Positions 16,754 through 25,758 of a DNA stretch of 27,608 bases are shown piece after piece (position 1 is the stretch's first letter; each line of letters opens with the position of its first letter). Source of the DNA: Cytophagaceae bacterium (lineage in GTDB: Bacteria > Bacteroidota > Bacteroidia > Cytophagales > Spirosomataceae); the NCBI GenBank assembly GCA_027485075.1, contig JAIXRT010000247.1, positions 1 through 27,608 on the forward strand. Direction: 5' to 3'. The notes beneath the pieces were generated by a model. It worked only from the letters and a program-made list of their open reading frames with translations, was not told where the DNA came from and searched no databases. The position numbers and the translations under genes were made by a program.

Positions 16754-17283
16754 GGTTTAAAGCGTTCATAAACATCTTTTCCTGTAACGGCGTCTTTGCC
16801 AAACAGCTCGATGTAGTTGACCGTAGGCATCAAATTAGTTTCATTGACACTTACATACACGCGTTTGAGTATGTTTAATTTGTTGTTGATGGGAAACAAG
16901 GCGATGGGATTTCCTTTGGCATCTAATTTGACAACAAATTTCCGTTTGCGATAGGCAAGGAAGTAGCCTTCAAAGGTATTTTGTTCCGACGGAATGGGGC
17001 TGGTATAAAGTCCGTAGGCGAGAGTTCGCTGGATGGTAGATAGTTCTTCTTTCTGTCCTTGTTCATCAAAACGTATCCAATAGGTATAAACGGGCCTTTT
17101 GGGATTCAGTGATTTGTTGGGTAGCAGATTCGCGTCATATACAACGGTATTTGCATTTGTGCTGCGTTGAATATAGAACAGTCGGTTGGGGGAATTAGGT
17201 GGGGTAGGGAATCGGTCGTATTTCGCATGGCTTGTCGATGCGAAAAGTAGAAGTTGAAAAAATAGCCAAGTTGACCGATGCAT
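16750..17283 (-). CDS. Exported DUF4833-like protein
   Basis: The product has 177 residues, with a signal peptide at 1-20 (FFQLLLFASTSHA|K). NRLFYIQRSTNANTVVYDAN (33-52) and VYTYWIRFDEQGQKEELS (65-82) resemble the DUF4833 domain, whose function is unknown. The remainder alternates short beta strands, so a small secreted beta protein is likely. It is convergent with btuB, and its last codons overlap the receptor's by 4 bases. No terminator is visible between them. Confidence 0.72.
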   Translation of the reverse strand: MHRSTWLFFQLLLFASTSHAKYDRFPTPPNSPNRLFYIQRSTNANTVVYDANLLPNKSLNPKRPVYTYWIRFDEQGQKEELSTIQRTLAYGLYTSPIPSEQNTFEGYFLAYRKRKFVVKLDAKGNPIALFPINNKLNILKRVYVSVNETNLMPTVNYIELFGKDAVTGKDVYERFKP

Positions 17284-17374
17284 AATCGCTTAAAAAATGG
17301 ATTGCAAGTAACGCTTTTTTTTAATGAGTGAGGCGTTTGTTTGTGCTGATTCATGTGCATAAGGTATCCATATC

Positions 17375-17404
17375 TTGGTTTATTGAAATATTTACCTATC
17401 TTTG
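17375..17404 (+). promoter_or_regulatory. Promoter of the rimP-nusA-infB operon
   Basis: TTG (17375-17377), a 19-bp spacer and TATCTTTG (17397-17404) match the Bacteroidota promoter consensus without mismatch. Transcription would start near 17411, leaving a leader of about 54 nt before the rimP ATG. Confidence 0.7.
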
Positions 17405-17423
17405 CATCGGAAATTTAAGAAAG

Positions 17424-17454
17424 AAGAGGGGTTTTTAATCCCTCTTTTTGTTTT
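17424..17454 (+). terminator. Terminator-like hairpin in the rimP leader (candidate attenuator)
   Basis: AAGAGGG (17424-17430) pairs perfectly with CCCTCTT (17440-17446) around a 9-nt loop; three more pairs, one G-U, can form outside. A T-rich run with one G follows. It lies after the promoter and only about 10 bases before the rimP ATG, so it would stop or modulate transcription of the whole operon. Confidence 0.6.
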
Positions 17455-17464
17455 CAGTGCATTG

Positions 17465-17941
17465 ATGGCAGACATAAAAACAAAGATTAACGCGTGGATT
17501 GAGGAGTACATCGGTGCAGGTCCCATCTTTTTGGTTGACCTACAGGTGACTACTGGCGCTAGGCGTTCTTTAGTGAATGTATTGGTGGATACGATGGAGG
17601 GGGTGACGATTGAGGAATGTGCCTTAATGAGTCGGAAATTGGGTCATCATATTGAGGAGCAAGCATGGATTGAGGAGGCCTATAATTTAGAGGTTTCGTC
17701 GCCGGGCTTGGATTTTCCGTTGACACATGGCTGGCAGTTTGAGAAAAATGCGGGTCGTAAAGTAAAGGTTTGGTTGAAGGAGGGAGATCCGGTTGTGGGG
17801 GAATTGCAGGGGCATACGGCTGATGCGATTCAGGTTTTGACCGAAAAGACAGTGAAACATCGCGTTGTTGTGGCGAAAGAACCTACATGGTTTCCGTTGC
17901 AGACGGTGGATAAAATAAAAGTTCAAGTATCATTTCAATAA
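17465..17941 (+). CDS. rimP: Ribosome maturation factor RimP
   Basis: RimP helps assemble the 30S subunit. The start is set at the ATG at 17465, giving 158 residues; the frame is open further upstream to a TTG at 17402, but that lies in the promoter. YNLEVSSPGLDFPL (73-86) is the family signature, with F where many members have R. The N-terminal alpha/beta domain (1-85) is followed by an SH3-like C-terminal domain (about 90-158). It is first in the conserved rimP-nusA-infB order, 18 bp ahead of nusA. Confidence 0.95.
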   Translation: MADIKTKINAWIEEYIGAGPIFLVDLQVTTGARRSLVNVLVDTMEGVTIEECALMSRKLGHHIEEQAWIEEAYNLEVSSPGLDFPLTHGWQFEKNAGRKVKVWLKEGDPVVGELQGHTADAIQVLTEKTVKHRVVVAKEPTWFPLQTVDKIKVQVSFQ

Positions 17942-17959
17942 AAAAACGTAAGGATAGCA

Positions 17960-19207
17960 ATGAATAGTGTTGAATTAATTTCGTCATTTTCAGATTTTGC
18001 TCGGGAAAAGAACATTGATAAGCCGACCATGATCGCGGTATTGGAAGAAGTATTTCGTACGATGATTCGTAAGAAATTCGGTTCTGATGAGAATTTCAAT
18101 GTGATTATTAACCCCGAAAGTGGTGACTTAGAGATGTGGCGTACGCGCGAGATCGTCGACGATAACTCAGAGGATATCTGGGATTTTGATAAAATACCTT
18201 TGGCGGAAGCGAAGTTGATTGAGCCGGATTTTGAGATTGGTGAAGAGGTGGCTGAATTGATTAAGTTGGAGGATTTCGGTCGTCGTGTAGTTCAAACTGC
18301 ACGTCAGACGTTGATCCAGCGCATCAAAGATATTGAGAAAGAAGGTCTTTATGATAAGTATAAGGATTTAGTAGGCGAATTAGTTACGTCTGAAGTATAC
18401 CAAATTTTGGGTCGTGAATTAATTTTATTGGACAATGAGGACAATGAATTGATTTTACCAAAATCGGAAATGATTTCGAAAGACCGCTTTAAGAAAGGGG
18501 AGACTATACGTGCGATTATTCACAAAGTTGAGATGGCCAATGGCACACCTCGCATTGTGTTGTCACGTATTTCTCCGGTATTTTTGGAGCGTTTGTTTGA
18601 GCAAGAGATTCCAGAAATTTACGATGGTACGATTTCGATTCGCAAGATTGTGCGTGAACCAGGTGAGCGTGCGAAAGTGGCGGTTGAGTCATTTGATGAT
18701 CGCATTGATCCGGTGGGAGCATGTGTGGGGATGAAAGGTTCTCGTATTCACGGAATTGTTCGTGAATTACAAAATGAAAATATTGATGTGATTAATTTCA
18801 CGGATAATTTAGAATTATTGGTGGCGCGTACATTGAGTCCAGCGAAGTTGAATTCGATGGCGATTGACAAGGAGCGTCGTCGTATTTCGGTTTATTTGAA
18901 TTCGGATCAAGTGTCGATGGCGATTGGTCGTGGAGGTCAAAACATCAAATTGGCTGGCAAGTTAGTTGGCTATGAAATCGATGTCTTCCGTGATGTACCA
19001 AAAGACGAGATGGATGAGGAGGATGTAGAATTGACAGAATTCTCCAATGAGATTGAGGCTTGGATTTTGGATGAGCTTCATAAGATTGGATTGGATACAG
19101 CGAAACAAGTTTTGGCTTTATCTAAAGAGGAACTTGAGCGTAGAACGGAATTGGAAGAGGGGACGATTGAGGATGTATTAGCCGTATTGCGTTCGGAGTT
19201 TGAGTAA
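17960..19207 (+). CDS. nusA: Transcription termination/antitermination factor NusA
   Basis: NusA binds RNA polymerase and nascent RNA and modulates pausing, termination and antitermination. The 415-residue length is typical of Bacteroidota. The N-terminal polymerase-binding domain covers about 1-125, the S1 domain about 130-200 and two KH domains about 205-345, with VGACVGMKGSRI (252-263) and MAIGRGGQNIKLA (312-324) as the KH GxxG loops. A helical C-terminal tail (from about 350) resembles a single acidic repeat. AAGGA lies about 9 bases before the ATG, a rare Shine-Dalgarno-like site here. Confidence 0.97.
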   Translation: MNSVELISSFSDFAREKNIDKPTMIAVLEEVFRTMIRKKFGSDENFNVIINPESGDLEMWRTREIVDDNSEDIWDFDKIPLAEAKLIEPDFEIGEEVAELIKLEDFGRRVVQTARQTLIQRIKDIEKEGLYDKYKDLVGELVTSEVYQILGRELILLDNEDNELILPKSEMISKDRFKKGETIRAIIHKVEMANGTPRIVLSRISPVFLERLFEQEIPEIYDGTISIRKIVREPGERAKVAVESFDDRIDPVGACVGMKGSRIHGIVRELQNENIDVINFTDNLELLVARTLSPAKLNSMAIDKERRRISVYLNSDQVSMAIGRGGQNIKLAGKLVGYEIDVFRDVPKDEMDEEDVELTEFSNEIEAWILDELHKIGLDTAKQVLALSKEELERRTELEEGTIEDVLAVLRSEFE

Positions 19208-19247
19208 GATGTAAACATTGACGAATTAGTATTTTGTAATTATTTAT

Positions 19248-21977
19248 ATGGCAGAAGAGAAAACAATGCGATTAAGCCTTGTAGCAAAACAAACAAACGT
19301 GGGAACGTCTACGATCCTACAGTTTCTTTCTGCTAAAGGCCATAAGGTCGACAGTAACCCGAATGCGAAGCTGAATTTTGAGCAGTTGACTTTGGTTGCT
19401 AAGGAGTATGGTGCGAACCATATTTTGGAAAGCACGGAAGCGCCCAAAAAAGTGGAGGAAGAGGTTGTTGTGGTTGCCGCTCCTAGGGAGGAGAAGCCAG
19501 CGCCAGTGGTGGTGGAAGCGCCTGCACCTGTAGTAGCAGAAGTTCCTGCGCCAGCACCTGTAAAGGAAGTGGTGGCTGAAGCTCCGGCACCTAAGGAAGA
19601 ACCGATCATTGAAGAAAAGCAAATAGGCCTAAAGGTTGTAGGTAAAATTGACTTAGATAAAAAGGGCAATCCAGTAGCTCCTAAACCGGTTGCCAAACCA
19701 GTTGTTGAAGAAAAAGCTCCAAAACCTGTCTTAGAAGCTCCTCAAGTAGTTGAGGAAAAAGTTATTCCGGCGGAAATAGCGGCTGAAATAGATTTATCAT
19801 CACTTGCACCGGAGGAGATTGAATTAATTGAAGCAAGAGGAGAAACCTTAAAGGGTTTAACTGTATTAGGTAAGATTGAATTGCCAGTGGATAATGACCG
19901 CGGTGGTAGTAAGCATAAGCGTAAGCGAATCGTTAAAGAGGAGAAGAAGCCAGTTGCCAATGATCAATCGCGTCCAGCTCCAGGGGCTCAAAACAATAAT
20001 AATCGCAAAGATTTTGGTAAGAAACCTGTACCCGGCGCAAAACCAGGTGTTAAGGAGGAATTATCTGATAAAGACATCCAAGAGCAAATTAAGGCTACTA
20101 TGGCCCGTTTGCAGGGTGCGACGAATAAGCAAAGTTTTGGTGCGGATAAGCGTCGTGTAAAGCGTCGTGAACGTGCTGATGCTGAAGAGGCTCGCCAAAT
20201 GGCTGAGGATGAGGAGGCAAAAGTATTGAAGGTAACTGAATTCGTTTCGGCGAGTGATTTGGCTTCTTTGATGGATGTTTCTGTGAATGAAGTTATCTCG
20301 ACTTGTATGAGTTTAGGTATGTTCGTTTCAATTAATCAGCGTTTGGATGCGGAGGCGATTACGATTATTGCAGATGAATTCTCGTATGAGGTTCAGTTTA
20401 TTTCTGCGGAAGAGGAGATCGATGCGGTCGAGGTAGAAGTGGAGGACGATCCAGCTGATTTAGTACCGCGTGCACCAATCGTTACGATCATGGGACACGT
20501 TGACCACGGTAAGACATCCTTATTGGATTACATCCGTAAGTCAAAAGTAACAGCGGGTGAAGCAGGTGGTATCACGCAGCACATTGGAGCTTATTCAGTT
20601 GAGACTGAATCTGGAAAGAAAGTAACGTTCTTAGATACACCGGGTCACGAAGCCTTTACGGCGATGCGTGCGCGTGGTGCGAAGGTAACGGATATTGTTA
20701 TTATTGTGATTGCGGCGGATGACTCGGTCATGCCACAAACAAAAGAAGCGATTAATCACGCGATGGTAGCCGGTGCGCCGATCGTCTTTGCGTTCTCGAA
20801 AGTGGACAAGGATGGTGCGAATACCGACAAAGTTCGTGAGGAGTTAGCGGCGATGAATATGTTAGTGGAGGATTGGGGTGGTAAATACCAATGCCAAGAA
20901 ATCTCATCTAAATCTGGTTTAGGTATCAACGACTTGTTGGAGAAGGTTTTGTTAGAAGCAGAAATGCTTGAATTGACGGCTAATCCAAATAAGAAAGCAA
21001 TCGGTTCCGTTATTGAAGCCGAATTGGATAAAGGTCGCGGGTATGTGACGACGATGATGGTTCAAGATGGAACATTACACGTCGGCGATATGATGTTGGC
21101 CGGAGACAATTATGGTCGTGTAAAGGCGATGTTTGATCACCATGGCAGTAAGATTAAAAAAGCGGGTCCATCTACGCCAGTACAAGTACTTGGTTTAAAT
21201 GGTGCACCACAAGCAGGTGATAAATTGATTTGCTTGGAGAATGAGCGTGAGGCACGTGAGATCGCGAATAAGCGGGAGCAAATTTTACGTGAGCAATCGT
21301 TGCGTACGCGTAAGCACATCACCTTGGAGGAAATTGGTCGTCGGAAGGCGATTGGTACGTTCCGTGAGTTGAATGTGATTGTGAAGGGTGACGTGGATGG
21401 TTCCGTGGAGGCGCTTTCTGATTCCTTATTAAAATTATCTACGGAAGAAGTTCAGGTACGTATTATTCACAAAGGTGTGGGTCAGGTATCTGAGTCGGAT
21501 GTGGCGTTAGCTTCGACTTCGGATGCGGTGATTATCGCGTTCCAGGTTCGTCCGTCGCAAAATGCACGTCGACTAGCGGAAACGGAGCAAATTGAAATTC
21601 GTAATTATTCGATTATCTATCAGGCGATTGATGAAATCAAGGCTGCGATGGAGGGTATGTTGGCCCCTGCTTTTGAAGAGGTTAACACGGCCAATATTGA
21701 AATCCGTGATGTATTCAAGATTACGAAGATTGGTACTGTGGCGGGTTGCTACGTTTTGGATGGTACGGTAAAGCGTGCACATAAGATTCGTGTGATTCGT
21801 GACTTTGTCGTGATTCACGATGGGGAGATTTCAGCTTTGAAGCGTTTCAAAGATGATGTAGCTGAGGTAAAATTCGGGTATGAATGTGGTATGTCGATCA
21901 AAGGGTTTAATGACCTGGAAGTAGGCGATCATTTAGAATGCTACGAAATGAAAGAGGTGAAACGAACTTTGAAATAA
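19248..21977 (+). CDS. infB: Translation initiation factor IF-2
   Basis: IF-2 is the GTPase that places initiator tRNA on the 30S subunit and promotes subunit joining. The 909-residue protein has an IF2_N module at 7-45, a long Pro/Ala/Val/Glu-rich linker (65-290) with APAP repeats, a basic stretch, a second IF2_N-like module (326-380), and the GTPase core from about 410. G1 is GHVDHGKT (416-423) and G3 is DTPGH (463-467). G4 reads SKVD (517-520) where IF-2 usually has NKxD, and the G5 region reads SSKSG. Domains II to IV follow to a C-terminal fMet-tRNA-binding beta barrel. An intrinsic terminator ends the operon. Confidence 0.97.
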   Translation: MAEEKTMRLSLVAKQTNVGTSTILQFLSAKGHKVDSNPNAKLNFEQLTLVAKEYGANHILESTEAPKKVEEEVVVVAAPREEKPAPVVVEAPAPVVAEVPAPAPVKEVVAEAPAPKEEPIIEEKQIGLKVVGKIDLDKKGNPVAPKPVAKPVVEEKAPKPVLEAPQVVEEKVIPAEIAAEIDLSSLAPEEIELIEARGETLKGLTVLGKIELPVDNDRGGSKHKRKRIVKEEKKPVANDQSRPAPGAQNNNNRKDFGKKPVPGAKPGVKEELSDKDIQEQIKATMARLQGATNKQSFGADKRRVKRRERADAEEARQMAEDEEAKVLKVTEFVSASDLASLMDVSVNEVISTCMSLGMFVSINQRLDAEAITIIADEFSYEVQFISAEEEIDAVEVEVEDDPADLVPRAPIVTIMGHVDHGKTSLLDYIRKSKVTAGEAGGITQHIGAYSVETESGKKVTFLDTPGHEAFTAMRARGAKVTDIVIIVIAADDSVMPQTKEAINHAMVAGAPIVFAFSKVDKDGANTDKVREELAAMNMLVEDWGGKYQCQEISSKSGLGINDLLEKVLLEAEMLELTANPNKKAIGSVIEAELDKGRGYVTTMMVQDGTLHVGDMMLAGDNYGRVKAMFDHHGSKIKKAGPSTPVQVLGLNGAPQAGDKLICLENEREAREIANKREQILREQSLRTRKHITLEEIGRRKAIGTFRELNVIVKGDVDGSVEALSDSLLKLSTEEVQVRIIHKGVGQVSESDVALASTSDAVIIAFQVRPSQNARRLAETEQIEIRNYSIIYQAIDEIKAAMEGMLAPAFEEVNTANIEIRDVFKITKIGTVAGCYVLDGTVKRAHKIRVIRDFVVIHDGEISALKRFKDDVAEVKFGYECGMSIKGFNDLEVGDHLECYEMKEVKRTLK

Positions 21978-21978
21978 C

Positions 21979-22011
21979 AAAAAAGCCGAATCGAGAGATT
22001 CGGCTTTTTTT
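21979..22011. terminator. Bidirectional intrinsic terminator between infB and the Wzz gene
   Basis: A perfect 8-bp stem GCCGAATC (21985-21992) / GATTCGGC (21997-22004) with a GAGA loop is flanked by six A on the left and seven T on the right. It can stop transcription from both sides and serves the convergent infB and Wzz-type genes. Confidence 0.9.
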
Positions 22012-22030
22012 ATGTGCTTTCCGGCGTTAA

Positions 22031-23122
22031 TTAGCTAAGTAGTTCTTTAAGGTTTACGGATTTGAAGAATACGTAAATTAAGGAGATGAATAGTCCAAGG
22101 AACATGGAGCCTAACGTAATTAGGCTACGTTTGGGACTCGTACGCTGCAATGGCACCTGAGCGGGTGCTAAGACCTTGAAAACCGGTGTTTCTTTTTGTA
22201 GCTTGATATTGGTTTCGGTCAACTGCGATGTCAGGTTGGAGTAAATATTAAATGCCAAATCAACCTCATATTGCAATTTTTTACCTTGGTCTTTGGCTAC
22301 GTTTAAGAATACATTGCGATTCTGATCCTTGTAGTTGGAATACGTAAACAACGCCTGATCATAACGCTTACGAGCCTCTGCTTGTCTCTTCGTAAGGAAG
22401 TTTAATTCCTTGCGTACTTTCTCTGTGCGATAGCGAATGATGTAGCGCGTCAACTGATTTAAAACTAAGTCGGATAGATTTGCTGCAATGACTGGATTAA
22501 GTGCTGTGCTGCTGATCTTGATTAAGTTGGTTTTTTTATCCGACTCTACTACAATTGATTTTTTTAACGATTCTAATATCAGCGCTTCTTTCTGGTTGAT
22601 ATTGATCATTTCAGAGCTTATAGCTCCTTTAGGCAAACGATTATATTCGACGTCTTTTTTCTCTTTTGGTTTGGTATCCGATAGTTTTATTGGTGCATTA
22701 CTATTGTCTTCCGCTAAATATTCGGATAGCTTCTGTAATCTTTTCTTTTTGGGATTATATACACTAGATGCCGCTAATTCTTGAAGAAAAGGAATACTCT
22801 GGACAATTTCAGGATACATAGCCGGTTGGATCGCATCATTACCTGTCATTGATCCTGAAAGGTTGATTCCTGCTAATCCTGCAAGGGAAGATAATCCTCC
22901 TAAGCTTCCGCCTGATCCGCCTATTTTCGAATCGGCTTCTGGTAAAATTTTCACCTCAGACACATATTCACTATTCATGGTTAACGAATAGAATGCTCCT
23001 AAGGCTGTAAATACAAATGCGATTAACGCAATGCTAATTTTATATTTTTTGAGCGCTTGATAGATCTCCCCAAAATTGATTGAAATCTCACCCGAATCTT
23101 CTGTTTTTACTTCTGTTGACAT
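22031..23122 (-). CDS. Wzz-type chain-length determinant (polysaccharide co-polymerase)
   Basis: The 363-residue inner membrane protein has a cytoplasmic N terminus, a membrane helix at about 30-48 and another at about 333-352, with a large periplasmic domain between. SEYVSEVKILPEAD (51-64) is the conserved Wzz strand after the first helix, then a Gly/Ser/Leu-rich stretch (67-92). A coiled coil follows (about 235-320), and VFKVLAPAQVPLQRTSPKRS leads into the second helix as in the Wzz/GumC family. It ends 11 residues after that helix and has no tyrosine kinase domain. It follows the polysaccharide export gene with a 2-nt gap and should set glycan chain length with it. Confidence 0.9.
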   Translation of the reverse strand: MSTEVKTEDSGEISINFGEIYQALKKYKISIALIAFVFTALGAFYSLTMNSEYVSEVKILPEADSKIGGSGGSLGGLSSLAGLAGINLSGSMTGNDAIQPAMYPEIVQSIPFLQELAASSVYNPKKKRLQKLSEYLAEDNSNAPIKLSDTKPKEKKDVEYNRLPKGAISSEMININQKEALILESLKKSIVVESDKKTNLIKISSTALNPVIAANLSDLVLNQLTRYIIRYRTEKVRKELNFLTKRQAEARKRYDQALFTYSNYKDQNRNVFLNVAKDQGKKLQYEVDLAFNIYSNLTSQLTETNIKLQKETPVFKVLAPAQVPLQRTSPKRSLITLGSMFLGLFISLIYVFFKSVNLKELLS

Positions 23123-23124
23123 GA

Positions 23125-25677
23125 CTATTTAGGTAAGTTGTTGATAAGGGTAATCATCGTTAATGCAACCGAAACTAAACTTGACGTTAGTCCAATTGCC
23201 TCAGCCGCCGTCAAGCCTTTCTTTGCATTTTCTGGTAATGCGGGTATGAATATTTCCGCTCCAGGTTCAATGCGTGGATTCTTTTTGAAAATAAAGAATT
23301 TGCGTATCTGGTTAGAAATACCATTCGCATACGTTACGTATGTTTTTGATCGGTTGGCATTCGCTGTAAAGCCCCCAGCCTCGGCAATATATTCTTTAAG
23401 CGTGTAATCTTCTTTGTAGGATACAGCCAGTGGATTTTGAACCGCACCAGTTAGTTTAACTGTCTGTAATAAACGAGGAATACTCAATTCATCCCCTGCC
23501 ATTAATTGTAGATTTTCTTGTGAGGCAGGATTAGACAATATCTCTTTCAAGTTTACACCTACAGTGATTTTGCCGCGGACCAGTTTGGCTCCTTCTAAAT
23601 AGCCTTCTGCCCGAAGTCCTCCTGCACGCGTAATGATATCGGAGATTTTTTGCTTGTTGTTCTGAATGGCATAACTTCCTGGATAATTCACCATGCCTAC
23701 CACAAGTACCGAACGCTGCTCCTCATAGTTAGGAGCTTTACGAATGGAGACGATGTCAAAAGGCTGCAAAACCATTTGACTTCCTTCATTCGAAACTTGT
23801 AAACTACCATCAATGGCTAAGCTGATGATCTCAATCTTCTCGGCATTCTTGTTTGAATCACCATGATTAATAATCCGACGCGCCACTTCTAAATTCGCAA
23901 AACTGGCTGATTCTTTTAAACCTTTCGCCATCAAAATTAAATCACCCACACGCATGCCCTCTTTGTATTCGAATTCTCCTGGTTGATTTACTTCACCTAG
24001 GATATTAACATAGCGCTTCTCACGAAGATTAGTAATCGAATAAACCTTTAATACGTCCTCGCGTTGCAAAGGGATGTCGGCAGATTCTCCTCGTAATATT
24101 TTTCCTAAATCAATCGACATAATTTCAGGATCATAATTCTCTTTCCGACGAACTAAAGAAGCCCTACTTAAGAAAGCATCCTCACGCAAACCTTCCGATT
24201 TTTTAATTAATTCTTTAATCGTGGTCAAACCGGGTTCGATGGCGTATATGCCGGGACGGAAGATCGCCCCTTCCACCTCTACTTTATTTTCATAACGCTC
24301 AATAATCGTTCCTATCGTATAAATATCTCCATTGTTAGGTAGAAAGGTGTCCACTTTATCCTGCGTAATATTCATCAAGCGAATTTCACGGGATGTATTT
24401 CTTCGCACATTGATGGTGTAGGTGTAAGCTTTTTCAGTAAATCCTCCAGAAAAACGCAATAAATCTTTAAAAGTTTCCCCTTTGACCATTTCGTAAATCA
24501 TAGGTCTTTTTACTTCACCCATTAATTCAACACGATTTTCATAATCACTCACCCGAATCACATCTTGGTCATTTAGATGAATGTTATTTGTCTGATCTGC
24601 GCGTAATAAAAAATCATATAAGTCTAAGGTGCGCACTACTTTGTTTCCACGAATCACGCGAATTGAACGGAATGACCCATTTTTACTAGGTCCCCCTGCG
24701 ACATACAAGGCGTTAAATACGGTAGCTAAAGAAGATACAGTATAGGTTCCTGGGTAAGTAACCTCACCTGTCAATGTCACTTTAATACTGCGCACATTGC
24801 CAAGTGTTACTTGTGCGGATGAACCGCTTCCTGGCTTGTTGAGTCCTTGATATAATTGTCTAAGCCGACTAATAATACGCTCCGAGGCGACTTCAATCGT
24901 TAATCCATTGACATAAATGGGCGCAATATTTAAAATTTTAACTGTTCCTTCCGGGCTTACTTTGACTTTAAAATTGTCTAATACATCTCCAAAAATGGCA
25001 ATGTTTAATTCATCATCTGGGCCTAATTGGTAGTTTTTCGGTGTTGCAATGCGCATATCCGGTTCAAAGGTTAACAATTCAGTTTGAAATAAATTGGCCC
25101 CAAACACTTTTTTGTCTAACACATTACTTAACTTCTTTTGAACGTTTTTGTAGCTAGCGACTAAACTATCGTTGTAGATATCCAATGGTTTAGCTAATAT
25201 CTTACGCTCTTCGATCGTTAGTGGATTTTCTAGGTAGTTTTTAGAGGGCTGTACAATTGTGCTACGTTTTTTATTAAGGTTAGTCGGTGCCATCCGTTGA
25301 TTATCCAAATCAAATGCACTGTTTTGATACATAGAATTAACCCCCTGCAGGGAAGATCCATTCATTGGATCAATAGCAGCAGATTTTGATGCTGGGCTAT
25401 TCGTTGAAGAAGCCTCAACACTAGCAATACGCTCACGCATTTTAGATATATCTGAGGCAGTATATCCCTGGGTCTTGGCCATTTGCTCAATCTGCAACTC
25501 AGACATTCCACTCGCCTGCGCACGCTCCATGAATAAAGCAATCTCCTCATCAGATAACTCATCTACACTACGTTTGGGCTGGGTAACTTGTTGGGCCGTG
25601 GCTAGGTGAGCGGCCAACAAGCATATTAAACTGAATGCAAGGAAAAGGGATTTGTTTGCCTTTTGGAAAAACTTCAT
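23125..25677 (-). CDS. SLBB-domain polysaccharide export protein (Wza-like)
   Basis: The 850-residue product should form the periplasmic and outer membrane channel for a capsule or exopolysaccharide. A signal peptide covers 1-28 (LLAAHLATA|QQ) and has no lipobox cysteine. A polar region (30-200) precedes the Poly_export domain (about 214-292; YQLGPDDELNIAIFGD at 216-231). Six SLBB repeats follow, starting near 298, 381, 465, 556, 656 and 739, each with the pattern GxVxxPGxY. Wza of E. coli has only two, while long forms are common in Bacteroidota. The C terminus (825-848) is hydrophobic and may be a membrane helix. It is 81 bp downstream of PorP/SprF and immediately upstream of the Wzz-type gene. 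Confidence 0.92.
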   Translation of the reverse strand: MKFFQKANKSLFLAFSLICLLAAHLATAQQVTQPKRSVDELSDEEIALFMERAQASGMSELQIEQMAKTQGYTASDISKMRERIASVEASSTNSPASKSAAIDPMNGSSLQGVNSMYQNSAFDLDNQRMAPTNLNKKRSTIVQPSKNYLENPLTIEERKILAKPLDIYNDSLVASYKNVQKKLSNVLDKKVFGANLFQTELLTFEPDMRIATPKNYQLGPDDELNIAIFGDVLDNFKVKVSPEGTVKILNIAPIYVNGLTIEVASERIISRLRQLYQGLNKPGSGSSAQVTLGNVRSIKVTLTGEVTYPGTYTVSSLATVFNALYVAGGPSKNGSFRSIRVIRGNKVVRTLDLYDFLLRADQTNNIHLNDQDVIRVSDYENRVELMGEVKRPMIYEMVKGETFKDLLRFSGGFTEKAYTYTINVRRNTSREIRLMNITQDKVDTFLPNNGDIYTIGTIIERYENKVEVEGAIFRPGIYAIEPGLTTIKELIKKSEGLREDAFLSRASLVRRKENYDPEIMSIDLGKILRGESADIPLQREDVLKVYSITNLREKRYVNILGEVNQPGEFEYKEGMRVGDLILMAKGLKESASFANLEVARRIINHGDSNKNAEKIEIISLAIDGSLQVSNEGSQMVLQPFDIVSIRKAPNYEEQRSVLVVGMVNYPGSYAIQNNKQKISDIITRAGGLRAEGYLEGAKLVRGKITVGVNLKEILSNPASQENLQLMAGDELSIPRLLQTVKLTGAVQNPLAVSYKEDYTLKEYIAEAGGFTANANRSKTYVTYANGISNQIRKFFIFKKNPRIEPGAEIFIPALPENAKKGLTAAEAIGLTSSLVSVALTMITLINNLPK

Positions 25678-25758
25678 ATGGTCAACGTCAAAATTTGTGC
25701 AATTTATTAATTTTTTTCGGTCTAAATCCGCCTCTTTTAGGGAATGGTCAGTTATTCG

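Noticed and set aside
17402..17464. TTG start adding 21 residues to RimP
   Set aside because: It lies within the -7 promoter element and hairpin leader.
19244..19696. 150-codon antisense frame under infB rich in Thr, Ser, Gly and Ala
   Set aside because: It arises from the Pro/Ala/Val/Glu repeats of IF-2 read on the other strand and has no independent start signal or family.
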